A stretch of 64,000 nucleotides of DNA. Origin: Prosapia bicincta. Its lineage: Eukaryota > Arthropoda > Insecta > Hemiptera > Cercopidae. Under the pieces are notes generated by a model, which saw only the letters and a list, made by a program, of their open reading frames with translations, searched no databases and was not told where the DNA came from. Location: contig JBAIZL010000004.1 in the NCBI GenBank assembly GCA_036971475.1, positions 64,035,753 through 64,099,752 on the forward strand, in the 5' to 3' direction. Positions 1-15,260 of this stretch are shown here, one piece after another. Each line of letters starts with the position of its first letter. Positions within the stretch are counted from its first letter, which is position 1. Position numbers and translations under genes: made by a program.

Positions 1-3000
1 GTCACAAGCTGCCTCGAAATTAATCACAAAAGTTGCAATTTACATTGTGTCTCGTCCGCAGTATCATATAAAGGGAAAATTTTACAAAGTGTAAATGTTT
101 TTTTTCGTTTATCAATCAAATTTAAGAACTAATAATGTAATATACCATGTTCTTTTTTTATTAGGGTACAATCAAAAGAGATTTCCAGGCTTTTTTTCGA
201 AACCATTTTTAATTCATTTAAATCTTGCCTATACTAAGAAATAACACATTGGCATTATTTACTTACTTCACTTTGATAAAAGAAAACATTAGATAATTTA
301 TTTTTTCTTGCTGCTTTTTAGTAAATAAAATAAACTAAACTGAATGCATATATATGATTATTTCAATGGATATAAAATAGATATGCAATTAAAATCCTTA
401 CAATTTATTATTACAATAATTTTTTCTCAATAATCTCGCCTTACATCACTTATTTATTCTGAATAAATAATGTATGGCACTTCAGTAATATATTAAATTG
501 GGATAATAGACCTAATTACATACATTTCAATTTCCCTCTCGTGATGATATAAAGTTCTTTGATACCAAGATTAGTATGGAATTGTACATTTTGTTAAAAT
601 TAGTTTTAATTGATTAAGTATTGATCAGTTACGAATAAGCAGAAGTATTATATTTTCCTATAAACCTATCAGGAAATAGGTAGATTTGAGTAAAATGTTC
701 TACATAAATGAAATTTTCTACTTAATTATGGTTAATCTGACTTGGAAAACCTATACGTTTCTCCAGATTCGTTTCGTAAATCAGTTGTTTATCACTCTCT
801 GTTATAAAATACAATTCTAATAATGCAAGATGTAGACTATTTGCGATATATAGTTTCTTTAATTCTAGCCAGTTTTCTTCCAACAATAACTAATACTTAC
901 GAGAGTTACTGTTTTTTTGATATTTCATCCTATAACGAAACCATTTTTACCTTAGAACAATATATAATAAAGTATCACTATTTCACATTTAGTTCTCTAA
1001 AGGATGGGGATATTTTTATAGCTTTTTAGAATACTACTGCAGATTCAGAAACTTCATACCTTAAAGACTTTTATACTATTTATAATTTATGTTCATGATT
1101 ACCTTATAAATATAATAATCACGCTTTTCAAAATAAACACCTAAACCTTTTATTTTCATTCTTATCTAGTTATAGGTTCAGATATTGAGGGAAAGCTTAA
1201 TCATTTAGTCATATAACGCCTAACAATCTCTTTTCCTATTTTCACGTTTTTTTTTTTAGTAAGATATACTTATCCAATATTCAAATATATCTTTATGAAA
1301 AGATGAATAAGCAAGGAAGATTATATGCATCTCGGAAAGTAAGAAGTAAAAGTGTTTTCCAGTAATAAATACTTTTCTTCCTACATTAAAATTTTACAAA
1401 AACTCCATTTTGATATGATACAATTCAAGTTAATTATATTTATTTTTTATTGCAGAGATTTGTATTTTTTTATTTTCAGTTCTAAAGAGCCTCTGACAAA
1501 CCTTGTCGTGATCGTAAGAAAAACGATTTTACTGTAGTCGATTAATTGGCTAGCCGATGCTATAAATAACTATCAATGTACGCATGTATTTCGTTGGATT
1601 ACCTATTTTTCTGCAGGTAAATGTTATTTCAGATATTTGCTGTGTATGGGACATAAATAGTAGCAGTGTAATAATGTTTACCTAATATTATTAAATATAG
1701 ACTATATATTAAAGTTTGTAGATTCAAGTTGAGTTCAAGTTGAATTTACCATATTTCAAAACCTTATTACAACTTGAAGTGAATTTCTAGTGTATTTACA
1801 TTGAGATAATTACGCATCAAAATATTTGTTGACCTTGTTTACATTTACGTTGCATGTCCCTTTAGATTAACATGGATGAAATGTATACTGTCAGGTCAAT
1901 CAGATTTTTGTTTTTATTCTCATTGATTTTATTACATTTTACATTCGGGGAGATATATAAATTCTAATCTAACTTTAAGTACGATGATAATTTGTGGAGC
2001 TCTAAATACTTGTTGATTCTTTCGACTACCCTTCCTTATTGAGATACGACTGATTATTTACTATGACCAAATTCATTTTACTCAATTACATTTTCTGTGA
2101 CATTGTGTTATTTTTACCTGAAATAAAAATATATTTTAAATTTGAAATATAGCATGAGTAATTATTTAAAAGTGTAAAGCCCCTGTTTGTTTGCAATATA
2201 TTAAGTTAGTTGAAAAACCTCACTAACTTAGATAGTTCATGCGCAAATGATTATTTAAACCCTATAAGACTTACCGGTTCTCTAGTTTACGGTTACAATC
2301 AGATCTACCGATATGATCAAGATAGTTTGACTCCGTATCCAAATGGTTCGGATAAAGATACGTTACATTCAAGTTCACATTTTTATTTTAATTAAGAAAA
2401 ATAATTTTAATAAAGTAAACAATGTACGGTTATAAAAGGTTTGAGTAATAATTACTGATTTTATCAAATTACTTATTACAATATATGCTAGCAATTCCTT
2501 CAACTTGACTTTGCCTATTTAAACATTTAAAACAATACTCGGCTATACTCGTTTGAAGAAGTTAAACTTAGAAATCTTTATAGACAATAACTAGTTACTA
2601 GATTCATACACAAATATTAATAAATATGCGCGCTCGTGTTTTTGTGTGTATCTGTGTTAATGTTAACATGTACTCTATATATGTATATCTGTATCATTTG
2701 AATGTAAGGTTTCATAAATCTCACATCTTTATTTATAAACTGTCGAAAGTAAAAACACTTGGTCAATGATTGCGAAGACGTTTCTCTATTTCTACAGAAA
2801 TGAAAATAAAGATGTTTCCGTTTGACTGAGAACTAGGACAAATGTTAGCTTAAAGGAGTCTGTTAGTGCAAAGACTAAAAAGATAATTCAAGGACTCTGA
2901 GTAGTGTTGAAATAAACATACACATATTCATATATATATATAAACTCTTTTTCAAGGGATCAGACCGTAGTTAACAAATTCTTCCTTGTTCATACTACCT

Positions 3001-6000
3001 TATACTTTAGAATCGTTGTTCATAATAAATTTACTTAGAACATTATGATATGGGTCCATAACAAGTACCAATTAATAGAGATTTAAAATATTATAAAAGT
3101 ATTATACCTCCCTAATGGGATTCGTTGTCGGGTACTGAATTGTTTTTGGCAATATGTATTATTTAAGTATTATTATTTTTTTTAACTGCTCTACCTAATG
3201 AGGAATAGAAAGAGTGTATTTTCAAATTCGTATTAATACATACTCGCATATTAGTATGTTGCTAAGAGAGCGATAACAAATGCAAACTACCTATAACGAG
3301 CTACTAAATGCTCTCTAATAAATGTTTTCCTAAAAATGTATTAATAATAGTTTAATTTTATAATATAATTTAATGTTTAAAATAATAAACTAAACACATT
3401 TCTCTGCATCTAAATGTGTATTAATAGAGAGTGCCCTAGCAGCTGTACGCCATAATGAATTTACTAATAAATGCGATATATATTTGACAGTAAAATTGTC
3501 TGTTACTATATGCTCGCTAAATTTATATGTTTTAAAAGTGTGCTAAAAGATTTAGGCTACAATATCCGTGATATCAAATGACGTTAAAAATGGGGGATAC
3601 GAACATTGTGCATATAAAGTCTATAAAATACAAAATATAAACATTGTCTAAAGTAACATACAACTTAAATATACCCAATATGTAGCCTTTTATGGGGCGA
3701 ACCAGGGGAATTCGGAGTACCTTTGCCATTTGAAATATTCTACAATTTGAAATTGTTAAGCCTTAGATATAAAAAAAAAATAGTTTACATAATTGACGGT
3801 GCAATTTTTACAGGTATATGTTAATAATTTTCTAAAGTATATATTTTGTGTGTGATTAATTAATCTTTTGTGTATTAGTATAACGTAAACTTAGGACCCA
3901 TTTCTTATAAAATTTGTTAATGTTACATAATAGTAAAAAGTAGTAAACAGCAGTACTCTCCCAACTTTTACAAAACCTTACAATGTTAAATAGTCTCTAA
4001 AGAATATGAAATATAAATATCCGTTAGCATACTCAAAGCTTCCGAGCCTCTAATAGATCATATGTTTTTGTTTTAAAATTAGAACATATTTATAATGATG
4101 AAGTGTATACCCACCAAATTAATTAAATACAAGTTCAGTTGCGTGCATCAAAGAAACCTGATTTATAAAAATTTGACAACGTTTCGACGACTAAATTTTC
4201 GTCCTCATTCAGGTCTGGTATCTTCATTTGTACTTTTTCAAACCTTTTCTAAACTAAAAATAGTTTTAAAACTATTTGTTACTTTGTAGTAAAAGTGAAT
4301 GAGTAAAAATGTGTGTAAAGTATCTACATAATGTAGGAAGTATTGTAGGCAAAATCTTAGAAATTGTAGAGGAAAATAGTATAAAATGTATGCTTTTAAT
4401 GGCATTTCCACGTTACGTTTGTAGCAATTTTTAACAATTGAGTCCTAGTATTTAGACATAATATAAGTGTTATGTGGATTTACGTAAATTCTTTCAAAAA
4501 CATTTGAATAATTTACTTCTTCTATTGTCGACGTAAAACGAAAAATTAAAATGTTTTCTCATTAACCAAGGTCGTAAATATATAGTAAAGGAAATGCCTT
4601 TCTAAAATGATTTCGGATTTTACTGAAAATAATAAAAAGATCCTAGTGAATCGTTGTTTCCGTGCATGTAGAGACGTACGTATAGAAGCTTCAAACTTTC
4701 TTGTAAATAAAATACCCTTAAATTTGGCTGACACAAATTTATACAATGTAGTCTAATGATTTTATATACGAGATAAACGTAAGAGTGTCAAAAGCGTATA
4801 AACTATTGGCACAGTTTTTAACAGTAGAAAAACGTATATTTCGAATTAATCATAAACAAAGGTCAAATATCAGTTTTTGAACCTAGTACTTAAAGATACT
4901 ATGGGTTTCAATATATGAGTCTCTTTTGATCTAGCATATATTAAAAGCAGAATAACTCGTAATAATTATTTTGAATGGTTTACCAATATGAACAATTGTA
5001 CCCTGTTATGGTTTTATACTGTAATGAGAGTAGGTTATTAACACGATTTGATTTTCATTTGAGAACGTTTATAAAGGTATGCAATCCTATTTCTTCTCAC
5101 TGGTGCTGTAACAAATAATTCAAACTTAATAATTGAGGGAATGAGGGATTTAATTGAATTGTAGGTGACCGATTCAAACATTTCCACATTATTACTACTA
5201 TTTGCACATTTTAATAATGAGAATATCTTTACCTCTATATAATCGTGTTTTTTAAATAATAAAAAAAAAAATTACTTACATTATATTTAATTTTATTACA
5301 GGTAGCGTTCTGGTTTATACTGAAAAAGATGGCGATCCCTGTATTTTTCATGTTGTAATTTTAAAATTTTAAGTTGACAACATGTCGTAATTCTATAAAA
5401 TAATCAATAAATCTACAAAGAGTTATAACAATTAAATACCATACTATAAAGTTTAATTGGATTAACTCCATTATCAAAACTCTAGACTGTATTCTTATTT
5501 TAATTATGACACTATTTCAAGTTTTGTTAGCACAGGAGTAAAATTTACATTTTTGGTAACGAGTTGATCCGAAGCGCAACTATGAAGAATAATGTTTTAA
5601 TCATATGAAGGAGAGAGAATGTAACTTAAATGTATACTAATAATCCAAAAAAAAATATGATGATCATATAAGAATGGTATTTCACTATGTACCACTTTAT
5701 TTAAAAGTTGAACGAAAACCTATCGGCATAAACAACTACAGTTGTTACAAACCTAACCCTTGAAAACCTAAAATAAACCAGATTTGTTTACTTTTATTTT
5801 CGAATAAATATTCATTGACACATTATTTCTTTGTTTTCCTCTAACACATTTCAAACAAATGATAAAGTTTTAAATATTTATTAAAATCTTACTTTTTTTA
5901 AAATTTTAGTTCCAATATTATTCCCCATTAGTTCCATTAGCTTCTGTTTTATATAATCAGTGATTGCTCGTGGTTATTACAGTAATACATTTTTGATGAA

Positions 6001-8270
6001 TCTCATTTTTCATGTGAAGAGAAATTCTTTGAGTTTCATTCACCTCTTACCGAATGCTTCTGTGATTCCAAGATATATTTATTTTAGTACTTTAGCGATA
6101 AACATGAAATAATGAAAATTATAGAGCTACTACTTTTATTCTGCTTGAAAAATTTATAACTGGTTAAAAACGTCTTCAATTTACGAAGCTACTATATGTT
6201 ATAATTAAAAAAATTCTTACCTCATTGGGTATAATAGAGATAATTTTTTTTAATGTCCATATCTATGTTGCCTGGATCCCGGTTTTCTAGTGATGTTTCT
6301 GTGATGTAAAGAGTGAGGGTAGAGTTTCAAAAACGACCTTTGTTTTCTGCCCATCACAAATAATGATCATTCTACAGAGCTAGTCTGTCAACTGTGTCAT
6401 AACCTTACTGAAATCGATATATCACTATTGTATTTATAAATAATCGTTTGATATGGTGATAGGGTCAGCGATATTTCCCGTGTTTTCGAGTGATAGATAC
6501 CCACCATACTTTTTTGGTTTGTAGTACGATACCGTTTGGCATGATAGGAAATATATGTTGCACGTTTATAGGTGAAGTGAAATGTTACATCTCATTTATC
6601 GATACTATTGTCCTTTCTTAAGTAAAAGTTAATTTTTAAAGAACCATTTCCATTCCAGAAATATATTTCATATTTTTAAATGTGATATGTATTACGCAGA
6701 TGTGATCAGTATGCTGGTGTTTTTCCGGTACACTAAGACGATACTGATATTGTTGAGCTATGTGTCCTTCATTCTTCGAATGTGGGGAAGTGAGATTCAA
6801 TATGTGGAATTGGTTTATAAATAGAGATTATTTGTGAGGGAGTCGATGTTGATAAGGCAAATATCTGCGGAGAGTTAACACTAGCAAATGTGTTGTCTGT
6901 AAAATTGTAGCTATTGTTGAAAGAAGAGGCTTTGATGATAATCCCCGTCAAATATTTCTTTGTAAAGTTTTTTTACAGGCGTTGGTATTGAGTTTCAGTT
7001 TATAATTTACGCAATTCTCTTCGACTAACTATACATATCTTAATGCCAAAATATGTATTCAAAATATGATTTTTATTTATCAATATTTAACTTTTTCAAA
7101 TGTCAAAACCCAATTATAAAAATTTATGTTAACTTCCTTATTTTTTTAATTTTAGTGATAACAATAATTAAACATTAATAGGCCAACAAAATATCATATA
7201 AAAGAAATGGTAAACATTATATGATACTTAAGTCACACAATTTTCCTAAATAAATTCAATTTGTCTACAGTTACATCAAATAGAATTAAAGGTTGGTTGA
7301 GGTTTAAACCACGCTGGTTAAATGTTATAATATAGAGAATTTATGGTGGACATCAACCATTATCACAGTGTTTCCTCACCCTACGCCAGCCGTCACTTCC
7401 TTCCCGCGTCGGAACTGTCGGCTCTACATATAAAACGTTTAGGCTACTACTATGACAATATACATTATTTTATCCCTTCCTAATAGCTTCCTAATAGCGA
7501 AAGAGATAAAAGCCTTTATAATAATATATCTAAGGTAATATGTTTGTTGTGCTATCCCAGTTTCGAATGATAAGACGCCTTCATGTACCTTTAGATCTGT
7601 GTATGTAATTCCTTAATCTTAACGCAATAGTATTCACAAAATACAAGCTTGTTTCTTATAAATAGCTCTTGATCCCTCTGGAGTAGCTGGATACCTTTTT
7701 ATGATGACCAATAGAGTTAGCCACTTTCGAATTGGGACACTGAAACAAAGGATGTTTTTTTTTATTAAAACAACTCTTAGGGAGTGTCACTAAGTGCCTT
7801 ACCCTTTATTGCAATGGAATAGGTCTCGGTACCATTTGACATTCTATGGTAGGTTACTTCCTTACTCTATTTACTATCGCTAACCAAGTAAGAACATTTA
7901 AATACATCCAAAAGCATGAAAAGATATTAGAAAATTTTAAACCATCTATAAGAATCTCACTCGTTTATCTAGGATCTCTTTAAACTCGTAGTTGATCAGG
8001 TTTCCTTAAAAAGTATCATTTGCATGTAGGATTGAATCATTGTACTTATATATATAAATTTTTTTGCCTTTGAGGGGATATATAGGTATATCCATTAAAG
8101 TCTGCGAAAGCGGGTTTGAATATCGGAAACAGAAAACGAGAAAAGCCCTCTGGTGTAGTGAATAGAAGAGATTTTGGCATAAGGTGTGCATTTCCTTCCC
8201 AGAGATGTAGGTCTATGAGGGTTATAATGAGATATCTTCATACATTACACTACAATATAGAATAAAGGGT
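1..8270. other. AT-rich DNA without recognisable genes
   Basis: I see only short chance reading frames (60-75 codons), homopolymer runs and stop-rich sequence on both strands. Around 4150-4230 there is a stretch with the motif ACAACGTTTCGAC, reminiscent of arms of invertebrate fold-back repeats, but no second arm was found. No gene is supported. Confidence 0.6.
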
Positions 8271-8279
8271 AAATGTTGA

Positions 8280-8800
8280 AAAGAACCGAGAAGAGAAGAA
8301 ACGATCAAAATTAAGGCTTAGCGTACACAGATCCTCTCTCCCTGCTTTAAACCACAGTAAAATAGGAGTCAAACCGCAACCCGGTAGAAACTTTGCGGAG
8401 GAAACAAATCATTATTTGAAGGACGAAAATTCTGATGCATAGTCTCAGATAAGTCGATCCCATTTCCTGTTCTTGTGATTCTCAACCATCCATATTCTTA
8501 TTAAAGAGAACGATTTGGGTATTTTTATTGAGAACGATACAGTCATTGCGAGATCTCGGTAACGAAGCATTCCATACAGGGTTCGGTTTATCGGGGGGAT
8601 AGTGCGCGTTTTCCACAGAGTTCTATAGATGAAAATTTAATCGCGAAGCACATGTATGCGATTGTCGAAACTCGAAAAGCGAGTAATATTTATGTAAAAA
8701 ATATAGGCAAACGGCGAGGTTTTGAATGCATACGATTATACCAGAAAATTCTCTTTGAAAGTTCCCTGCTTTACAGAATAGATACGGATCAGATAATATA
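8280..8800. other. GC-richer block of unknown origin
   Basis: This stretch has visibly more G+C and more CpG than its surroundings (for example around 8570-8720). Neither strand gives a long open frame. A minus-strand frame across about 8250-8400 is open for a few dozen codons but resembles nothing I know. It may be an old transposon or exon fragment; no function is claimed. Confidence 0.3.
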
Positions 8801-10899
8801 GGATGATAGTATTTAAAATCCTGTCCTCAGTTTTTGTAGGTTAGCTTAGAAATAGTCGCCTAGTGTTGAAATATCAATTATTAGGTAAACAATCATATTT
8901 CCCGACCAAGTTGCACATTTTAACTGCGTGGCCTACATGCCACTGATGAACTTAGTATAGTAAACTTTGAGTCTATTTGTTTGATAATTGTGAAGTTCCG
9001 AATCTGTCTAGCAAACATATATGTTAGTATAATGCTTGTTATCTGGTGGTCTAATTGAACATATGTTTTAAAGAATCAATATTTTATTAGTTTTTTTAAG
9101 CTAAAATTATTTGTTTTATTCTTTATCTATGCTTCTCTATATTTGTAAGTACATAGTATATCGATATCTGCCGTAAAACCGTCTAGAACAATAGAAATAC
9201 AGTATTAAAAAATGCACTTCGAAATAACGTTTTAGTTTCTTTTTCCTCATGTGTTAAAACTAAAACCGTCATATTGATTGAAATAGCATTTTTGTTACAT
9301 TATTTATTGATTTGCAATAATTATTTCCCACTCCTAATGAGATTATAAACACATTTATTTGTTTATGGTTAAACGGTTGTATTTGTCAATGTAGTTGCCG
9401 TAAAAGTAGTAATTGTCTAGTTGTCGGTGACAAAAAAACCTTATCTGCTCCTAAAATTAATAAATATTAAAATGATGGACAGCGGGAAATACTATTATAG
9501 CATACATAATGTTGCTATAACACAGTTATAAATAGCCCGATAAACTATGAATTATTTAAGTTGTTAGTATCACCCATAGTTACATATACGCCTATAATTG
9601 AAGCTCGTCCGTATCTGCACCAGGCTTTGCTTCTTTGTTCTCCCAATATACAAATTGAGTTCGTAACTTCACCTACAAAAATTAAAACTAGTTAGTCGTC
9701 ATCTCGGTCTACTTTACTCAACCAGTGGTAATACTCCCACAGGAACTAGCCATTGTAAAAGTACAGTATAGTAACCATAAAAGTCAATAAAATGACCTAG
9801 GTAAGATTAGCTTCTACAGTGAAGTGACCGTTTGCACCTGTGCACAAATGCACCTGTCAATGTACTCCCTTGCGAATACATGGGGAGTATTTCATACCAG
9901 CACTGTTCCATTGGTCTACGCGCTCCTATATACATTGTGTATAAATTCCTTTTTAGCAAGTATCTCGCCATTTTACTTTACGTGTTGCGTTTTACAAAAA
10001 ATAATTCACAATGTTAATACTTCTAATGAATCACACAACAGCTTTGGGTGAGATAAACCTAAATTGGTATAAGATAAGCTTATAATATAATAAAGTAATT
10101 TTATAAAACTGTATTAGAAAGACCTCGTAAGGCACAGAGAACAAACCTGCACCCTGTATGAAACACGAAATAGTTTTCATTTCATACAACTTTGAACCTA
10201 ATCATTTATCCCCTTATATTGTATGTTAAATTAGTTTCCACACTGTTTGGTGCTCATACACAGGAGGGCTCGTGAAGGAAGATTGGAGTCTTGCTAGAAG
10301 TTAAATTGAATTCTCGAGATTGTTACATTATTTTATATTAGTTGTCTATGTTATTCTTTTAATCTTACATCGATATTCAATCATAAATTTGATAACGTAG
10401 TCACTAGAATTGTTTATAATCTAGATAGATAATGGACTTTATCAATGCTAGTTCAGAATGTATTGATTTTAAAAAAATCCAATATAGACTATCATTTGTT
10501 TTTTCAGTTATAATATTTCCATATGATAGGATTTTGGTTTTTTTCATTTTAAATTTTTTTATGACAATTTAAACCTGCCTGTAGTGTTCACATAAAGCGA
10601 ACTATAGACCATCAACCACTGTAAAACTGTAATTTCTCTACCTAGTGAAACGAAATACTTGTTGTTGGGTCAAAAGAGCTTATCGGTAAAGGTTTTGAAA
10701 TGACATGATTTTGAACAATTAATTCAGATATTAAATAAACTATACTACATAATTATTTATTATATATTTAGTTATTTCTAATAATTAAGATACAAATAAT
10801 TATATACGAGTGATTGCATTAACGTTGCTTTTGGAAAAAGAACTACTTTGCAAATAGGTTACAATTAGGCTGAGAAAAAAATTCAATTCCATTCCTAAA
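8801..10899. other. AT-rich DNA, no feature seen
   Basis: Two overlapping plus-strand frames near 9824-10051 are short, with unremarkable composition and no family motif. I treat them as chance frames. Nothing else stands out. Confidence 0.55.
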
Positions 10900-11175
10900 A
10901 TATTTGAAGTTAATGTGAAAAAATAAAAGCAATAGACAAATACAGGTACTGGTGTTACAATCGCTGCGAATCTATTCTTGAATTATTCATGAATCCTTAT
11001 CATTCACAGTGAAAGAAAATTAGGTGAGAAAACACAGGATATAAATTATGTTATGGATAACGCGTATGTTGCGCTCGTGTGCGGAATTCATCTAATACAA
11101 TATTTGTTTAGTTTTCAAACGTATATTTCCGTTCGAAACAATCCAATGGTGTGTTAGTGCATTATTCCTGCCTTT
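10900..11175 (+). repeat. Dispersed repeat family, copy A
   Basis: The segment aligns by eye with 46600-46865 in the same orientation and with 34885-35095 in inverse orientation. The shared order of blocks is: ACAGGTNCTNGTNTTACAA, a TTATTCATGA core (10981-10992), CATTCACAGTG, GGTGAGAA, a TGCGGAATTC block (11080-11089), then GGTGTGTTAGTGCATTATT. The copies differ by many substitutions and small indels, so the family is old. No coding sequence or terminal repeat was recognised; it may be a SINE, a MITE or the edge of a larger element. Confidence 0.75.
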
Positions 11176-14100
11176 TCTACAGTACCTATTTCAGTGTTAG
11201 TGAAATATATTCCAGCTAATCAATGTTTATCATCCGAAAGTATCACACAATACAATATTTTAATTAATTTATTGTACTGAGAATTTGTATTTGTGGGGAA
11301 TTAAACTTATCGGAAATAAGTTTATCTAAGTACATATCCAACTGGGAACCTTCAATCTCCTGCCATCTTATCATGCTAATAGTATATTATTGTAGGTAGT
11401 CTAGCATAGGCGTTTCAACTATTTTCTTGCAAAGGTAGGTTATTTTGAACATTTTTAGTTCCGTTTCTTCACTTTATGAATTCGAAACATAATAAAATGT
11501 AAAATGTTTTATGACACGAAATTTGTGATAAATAATAATCATTATTATTATTATGTATGACAATTTATAGATAATGCTTATGACACAAAATATGGAAAAC
11601 TAGTTTAGCTCAGAAATGGATGTATTATAAGCGAATTGTTCTAATGTACTATGTGTTTAGTTTGCCGATATGTAACTCTGTTAGGAAAACCACGACGATA
11701 TGTCGGTACCCTATTCCGAGAAATATAGTCAAAGTTGTTACTAAAAAACTAAACAGTTTATCTTTTAGTCTTAGGAAGACGTAAAAGAATAAGCGTCTTT
11801 TTGTATGTGGGAGCACAGATACTACACAAAATACCCATACACACAAATTTGTCTGGAAATTCCACCCACTAACATACAGCGTCCTAAAGTCAATACAAAT
11901 ACTTTTATGCTAGGAACGTTTCCTTTTATTTATTTATTAATATGGAAGCGATTTCATTTATTGTTAATGTAAAAGCTTAAAACAACCTCCATGAAGGCAT
12001 TAAGGTTTCGTTTAGGTGTTTCCTACGAGGATGGACATAGTGAATATATATTTGTTTATATAACTATTATAACTTAAATATTTACATTCTTACCTAAATC
12101 ATACATAATATGACCACAAAATCCTTCATGTGCATTGACTTACATATGGAATTATCAGGTAGAGGGTTCTTTTCAAATCAATTCAATCGTTAATAAAATA
12201 CTTTTTCTAGCCCCTCAAGTTTATTTTTTTATCTCGTTCTTGATGACACTTGATGTTAATACAGTGTTTTCCAAGTATGTATTCGTTTAATACATTTACA
12301 GAATATGTTTTAGTTTTACAAGGGAGAAAACCTTTTCATGTAAGAGGAAAAGTATGCAATACAGTCTTGTAATTATGTCTCATTTGACTTAAAATAGGCG
12401 ATAACATTCTAAAATAACGGATTTTATATCATATGTTATAAGGTAGATCAGACGTTTCAAAAGCAGTTCAAATACCAAGCTTACGTTACTTCATTTACAT
12501 TAATTGTGATTATTTAATTTTAAAAAAATTAATAAACTATTCCTTTGTTGACCTAAGTAGAAATTGACAGCAACATAAAATGTTTATATTATTGTCAAAT
12601 TAAGAACGTCAGTTTATAGACAAACCATTAAAACGTTAAATACATTTGACATAAATTCATAAATAATCTAATGTCTACAAATGCATTAAAAACATCCCTG
12701 CTAAGTGGGCTGAAACAGAACACTTCACTGTGAGGGAAGCTCTATTGATTATATTCTCCTGAAGAAAGGAAAGAGTGTATTGTCTTTAAGTTACAGCAGA
12801 AAGATAACTAAAATTGTTGATGACGTCTCGGATAGACAATTAACATCGAAAACACTAAATATATATAATAGTTTTATTATGTATATGTGTAATAAATTTA
12901 TGTATAATAACTGGACGCAATCCTTTACATACATTCAGGTATTACTTTAATAAAGTATAAATAAGTCAAATCCAAATTTTAATAAGTGTAAACACGATCC
13001 TCCTTCAATATTAATATTTAGAAAAAAAGACAGGCAATGAAGAAATATAAGGAAATGCCAAACCTCTTAACCTGAAAATCGCAGAACTTTATTCTAATTA
13101 ACTAGATATGTAGTATCAATAGAAATATTTCAGATAGAAATATTTGCACACGTGTGTTCCTAGATGTTCATCTAGATAAATGAATCTTGGTAAACGTAAA
13201 AGGTTTTGTTTGCTTTGACAAAATATCGTGCTTTAGAAGAAGAGTGCTATTTCTTTGCCACAATTTATGTAGGTGTCCAATGTCTCAAATATTGTTTTAG
13301 TGTACTGAGTTTGTTTTATATTATAGTGTATATAATTTTAGATTTCTTATACATGTATAATATCAGGTAAATGTAATTTTAATAATAATAGTTTCTGAGC
13401 ATACCTTAAGATGAAAATGGAATCACGTAGGTATACAAGTAATGAAAAAAGGGTTTTCTATATTTCAATCCCTAATGTTGCTGAAATAAACAGTTCCTAT
13501 TCAGCTAATTATTCATTACGTTAAGAGAATATACAATATGGTTCATAATTAAAGATTCTTAATATTATCTGAGAAATAACGGAATTACAATTTTAGGAAA
13601 TAGAAACATTTAACTTTTTATGGTATAGTTTTATTATATATGGGAAGCTACATTAAATAATAACAGTATACAACATTTTCTCAAAAAATATTATTTCCAG
13701 TTTAATTATGTTTGCTAAAATACAGTCTTTAATCTCACCAAGGATACTTGGCAATCATATTGTTGGAAACAGTTGCTTACACAGCTGACGGAACAAAGAT
13801 CCAAACCAAACCTTGAGTTCTGCAATATCCCAAGTTAAGCAATCCAATAAGCTACTTTGTAAAGCTAGTGAGTAGACTATTTAGTAACAGCTGGCCATGA
13901 TGTCTGTAGCAAAAATTCAACTAGACCAATGTAAGTCAGTATCTTCTTCGTTTTACTCATTCTGTAGAATTAAATTTCCAATTATTTCTTTGTTTTCTCC
14001 TTTACTCAAACGTACGCAGTTTTTATTTTAAACAAGAGCGTAATTTGATATGTTTGGTTTCTTATAGTATTGGAATTGCAATAAATTCATTTCCTTCAAA

Positions 14101-14832
14101 TGATAAATTAAATTTATATCTATTAAAGAAATATTAATAATAATTTTATCAATAATAGTGATGATTTGTCTCGCACGATGAGTTGCCGCCGCTACACGAT
14201 CACGGATATTCTGTGATTCAACACGGACACAGCAAGAAAGATACGAACAAGTTTGTTTTCAGCATCAAACGTACGAACATTTAATGTGACAGGAAGATTT
14301 TGTTTTAATGGGGGTGGAATATTTGAATTACAATATATACATATAATTGTGTACCTAATATACTGTTGCGTAATTCTTACTTGAAATTGACATATGCTTG
14401 ATACCAAGTAATATAAACAAAATACTTTTAGTCAATTACTACATATATCTAAAAGGAAAAATTTAATTTTACTTATTATTTAATAAATATTCAAAAATAA
14501 TATAATTAAATTAACATTGCCTATGCCTTAACAGAGCCACCACATTACACATACTATAAAATCAGCGGTTTTATGCATTTATATACTAGGCCTATTTAAT
14601 TTAGGGCCAAATGGGATAAAAAACTATATAGCATAATACTTTGATCTTTTGTAAAAAGCTTGCCTTCCTTGTATTACTAAAACTAATTGATTTCATTAAA
14701 TATGTCTGAAACAACTAATAACCGTAATAACTGACTAATAAGTCAGTCACTAAAAGTTTACAAAAACACATTTGAACTTGATTGGATGTGACTAAACAGT
14801 CTTTTATTAACTATTCAAATTTTCAAAAAGAT
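11176..14832. other. AT-rich DNA, no feature seen
   Basis: Short chance frames only (for example 11649-11846 and 14192-14407 on the minus strand), with no family motif. No clear tandem or inverted repeat was noticed. Confidence 0.55.
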
Positions 14833-15040
<208 letters not shown>

Positions 15041-15260
15041 ATGTATTCTTGTGTATTAATAAAGAAATAACACAATTTACAAATACAAGAATAATTTATT
15101 GGATTTACAATTCAAAGCTTTTCGTTGGCAAACAGTACCAACATCCTCAAGAATACTAGGATACCTGAGAATTCCTGAAGATGTTGGTACTGTTTGCCAA
15201 CGAAAAGCTTTGAATTGCAAATTCAATAAATTGTTCTTGTATTTGTAAATTGTTTTATTT

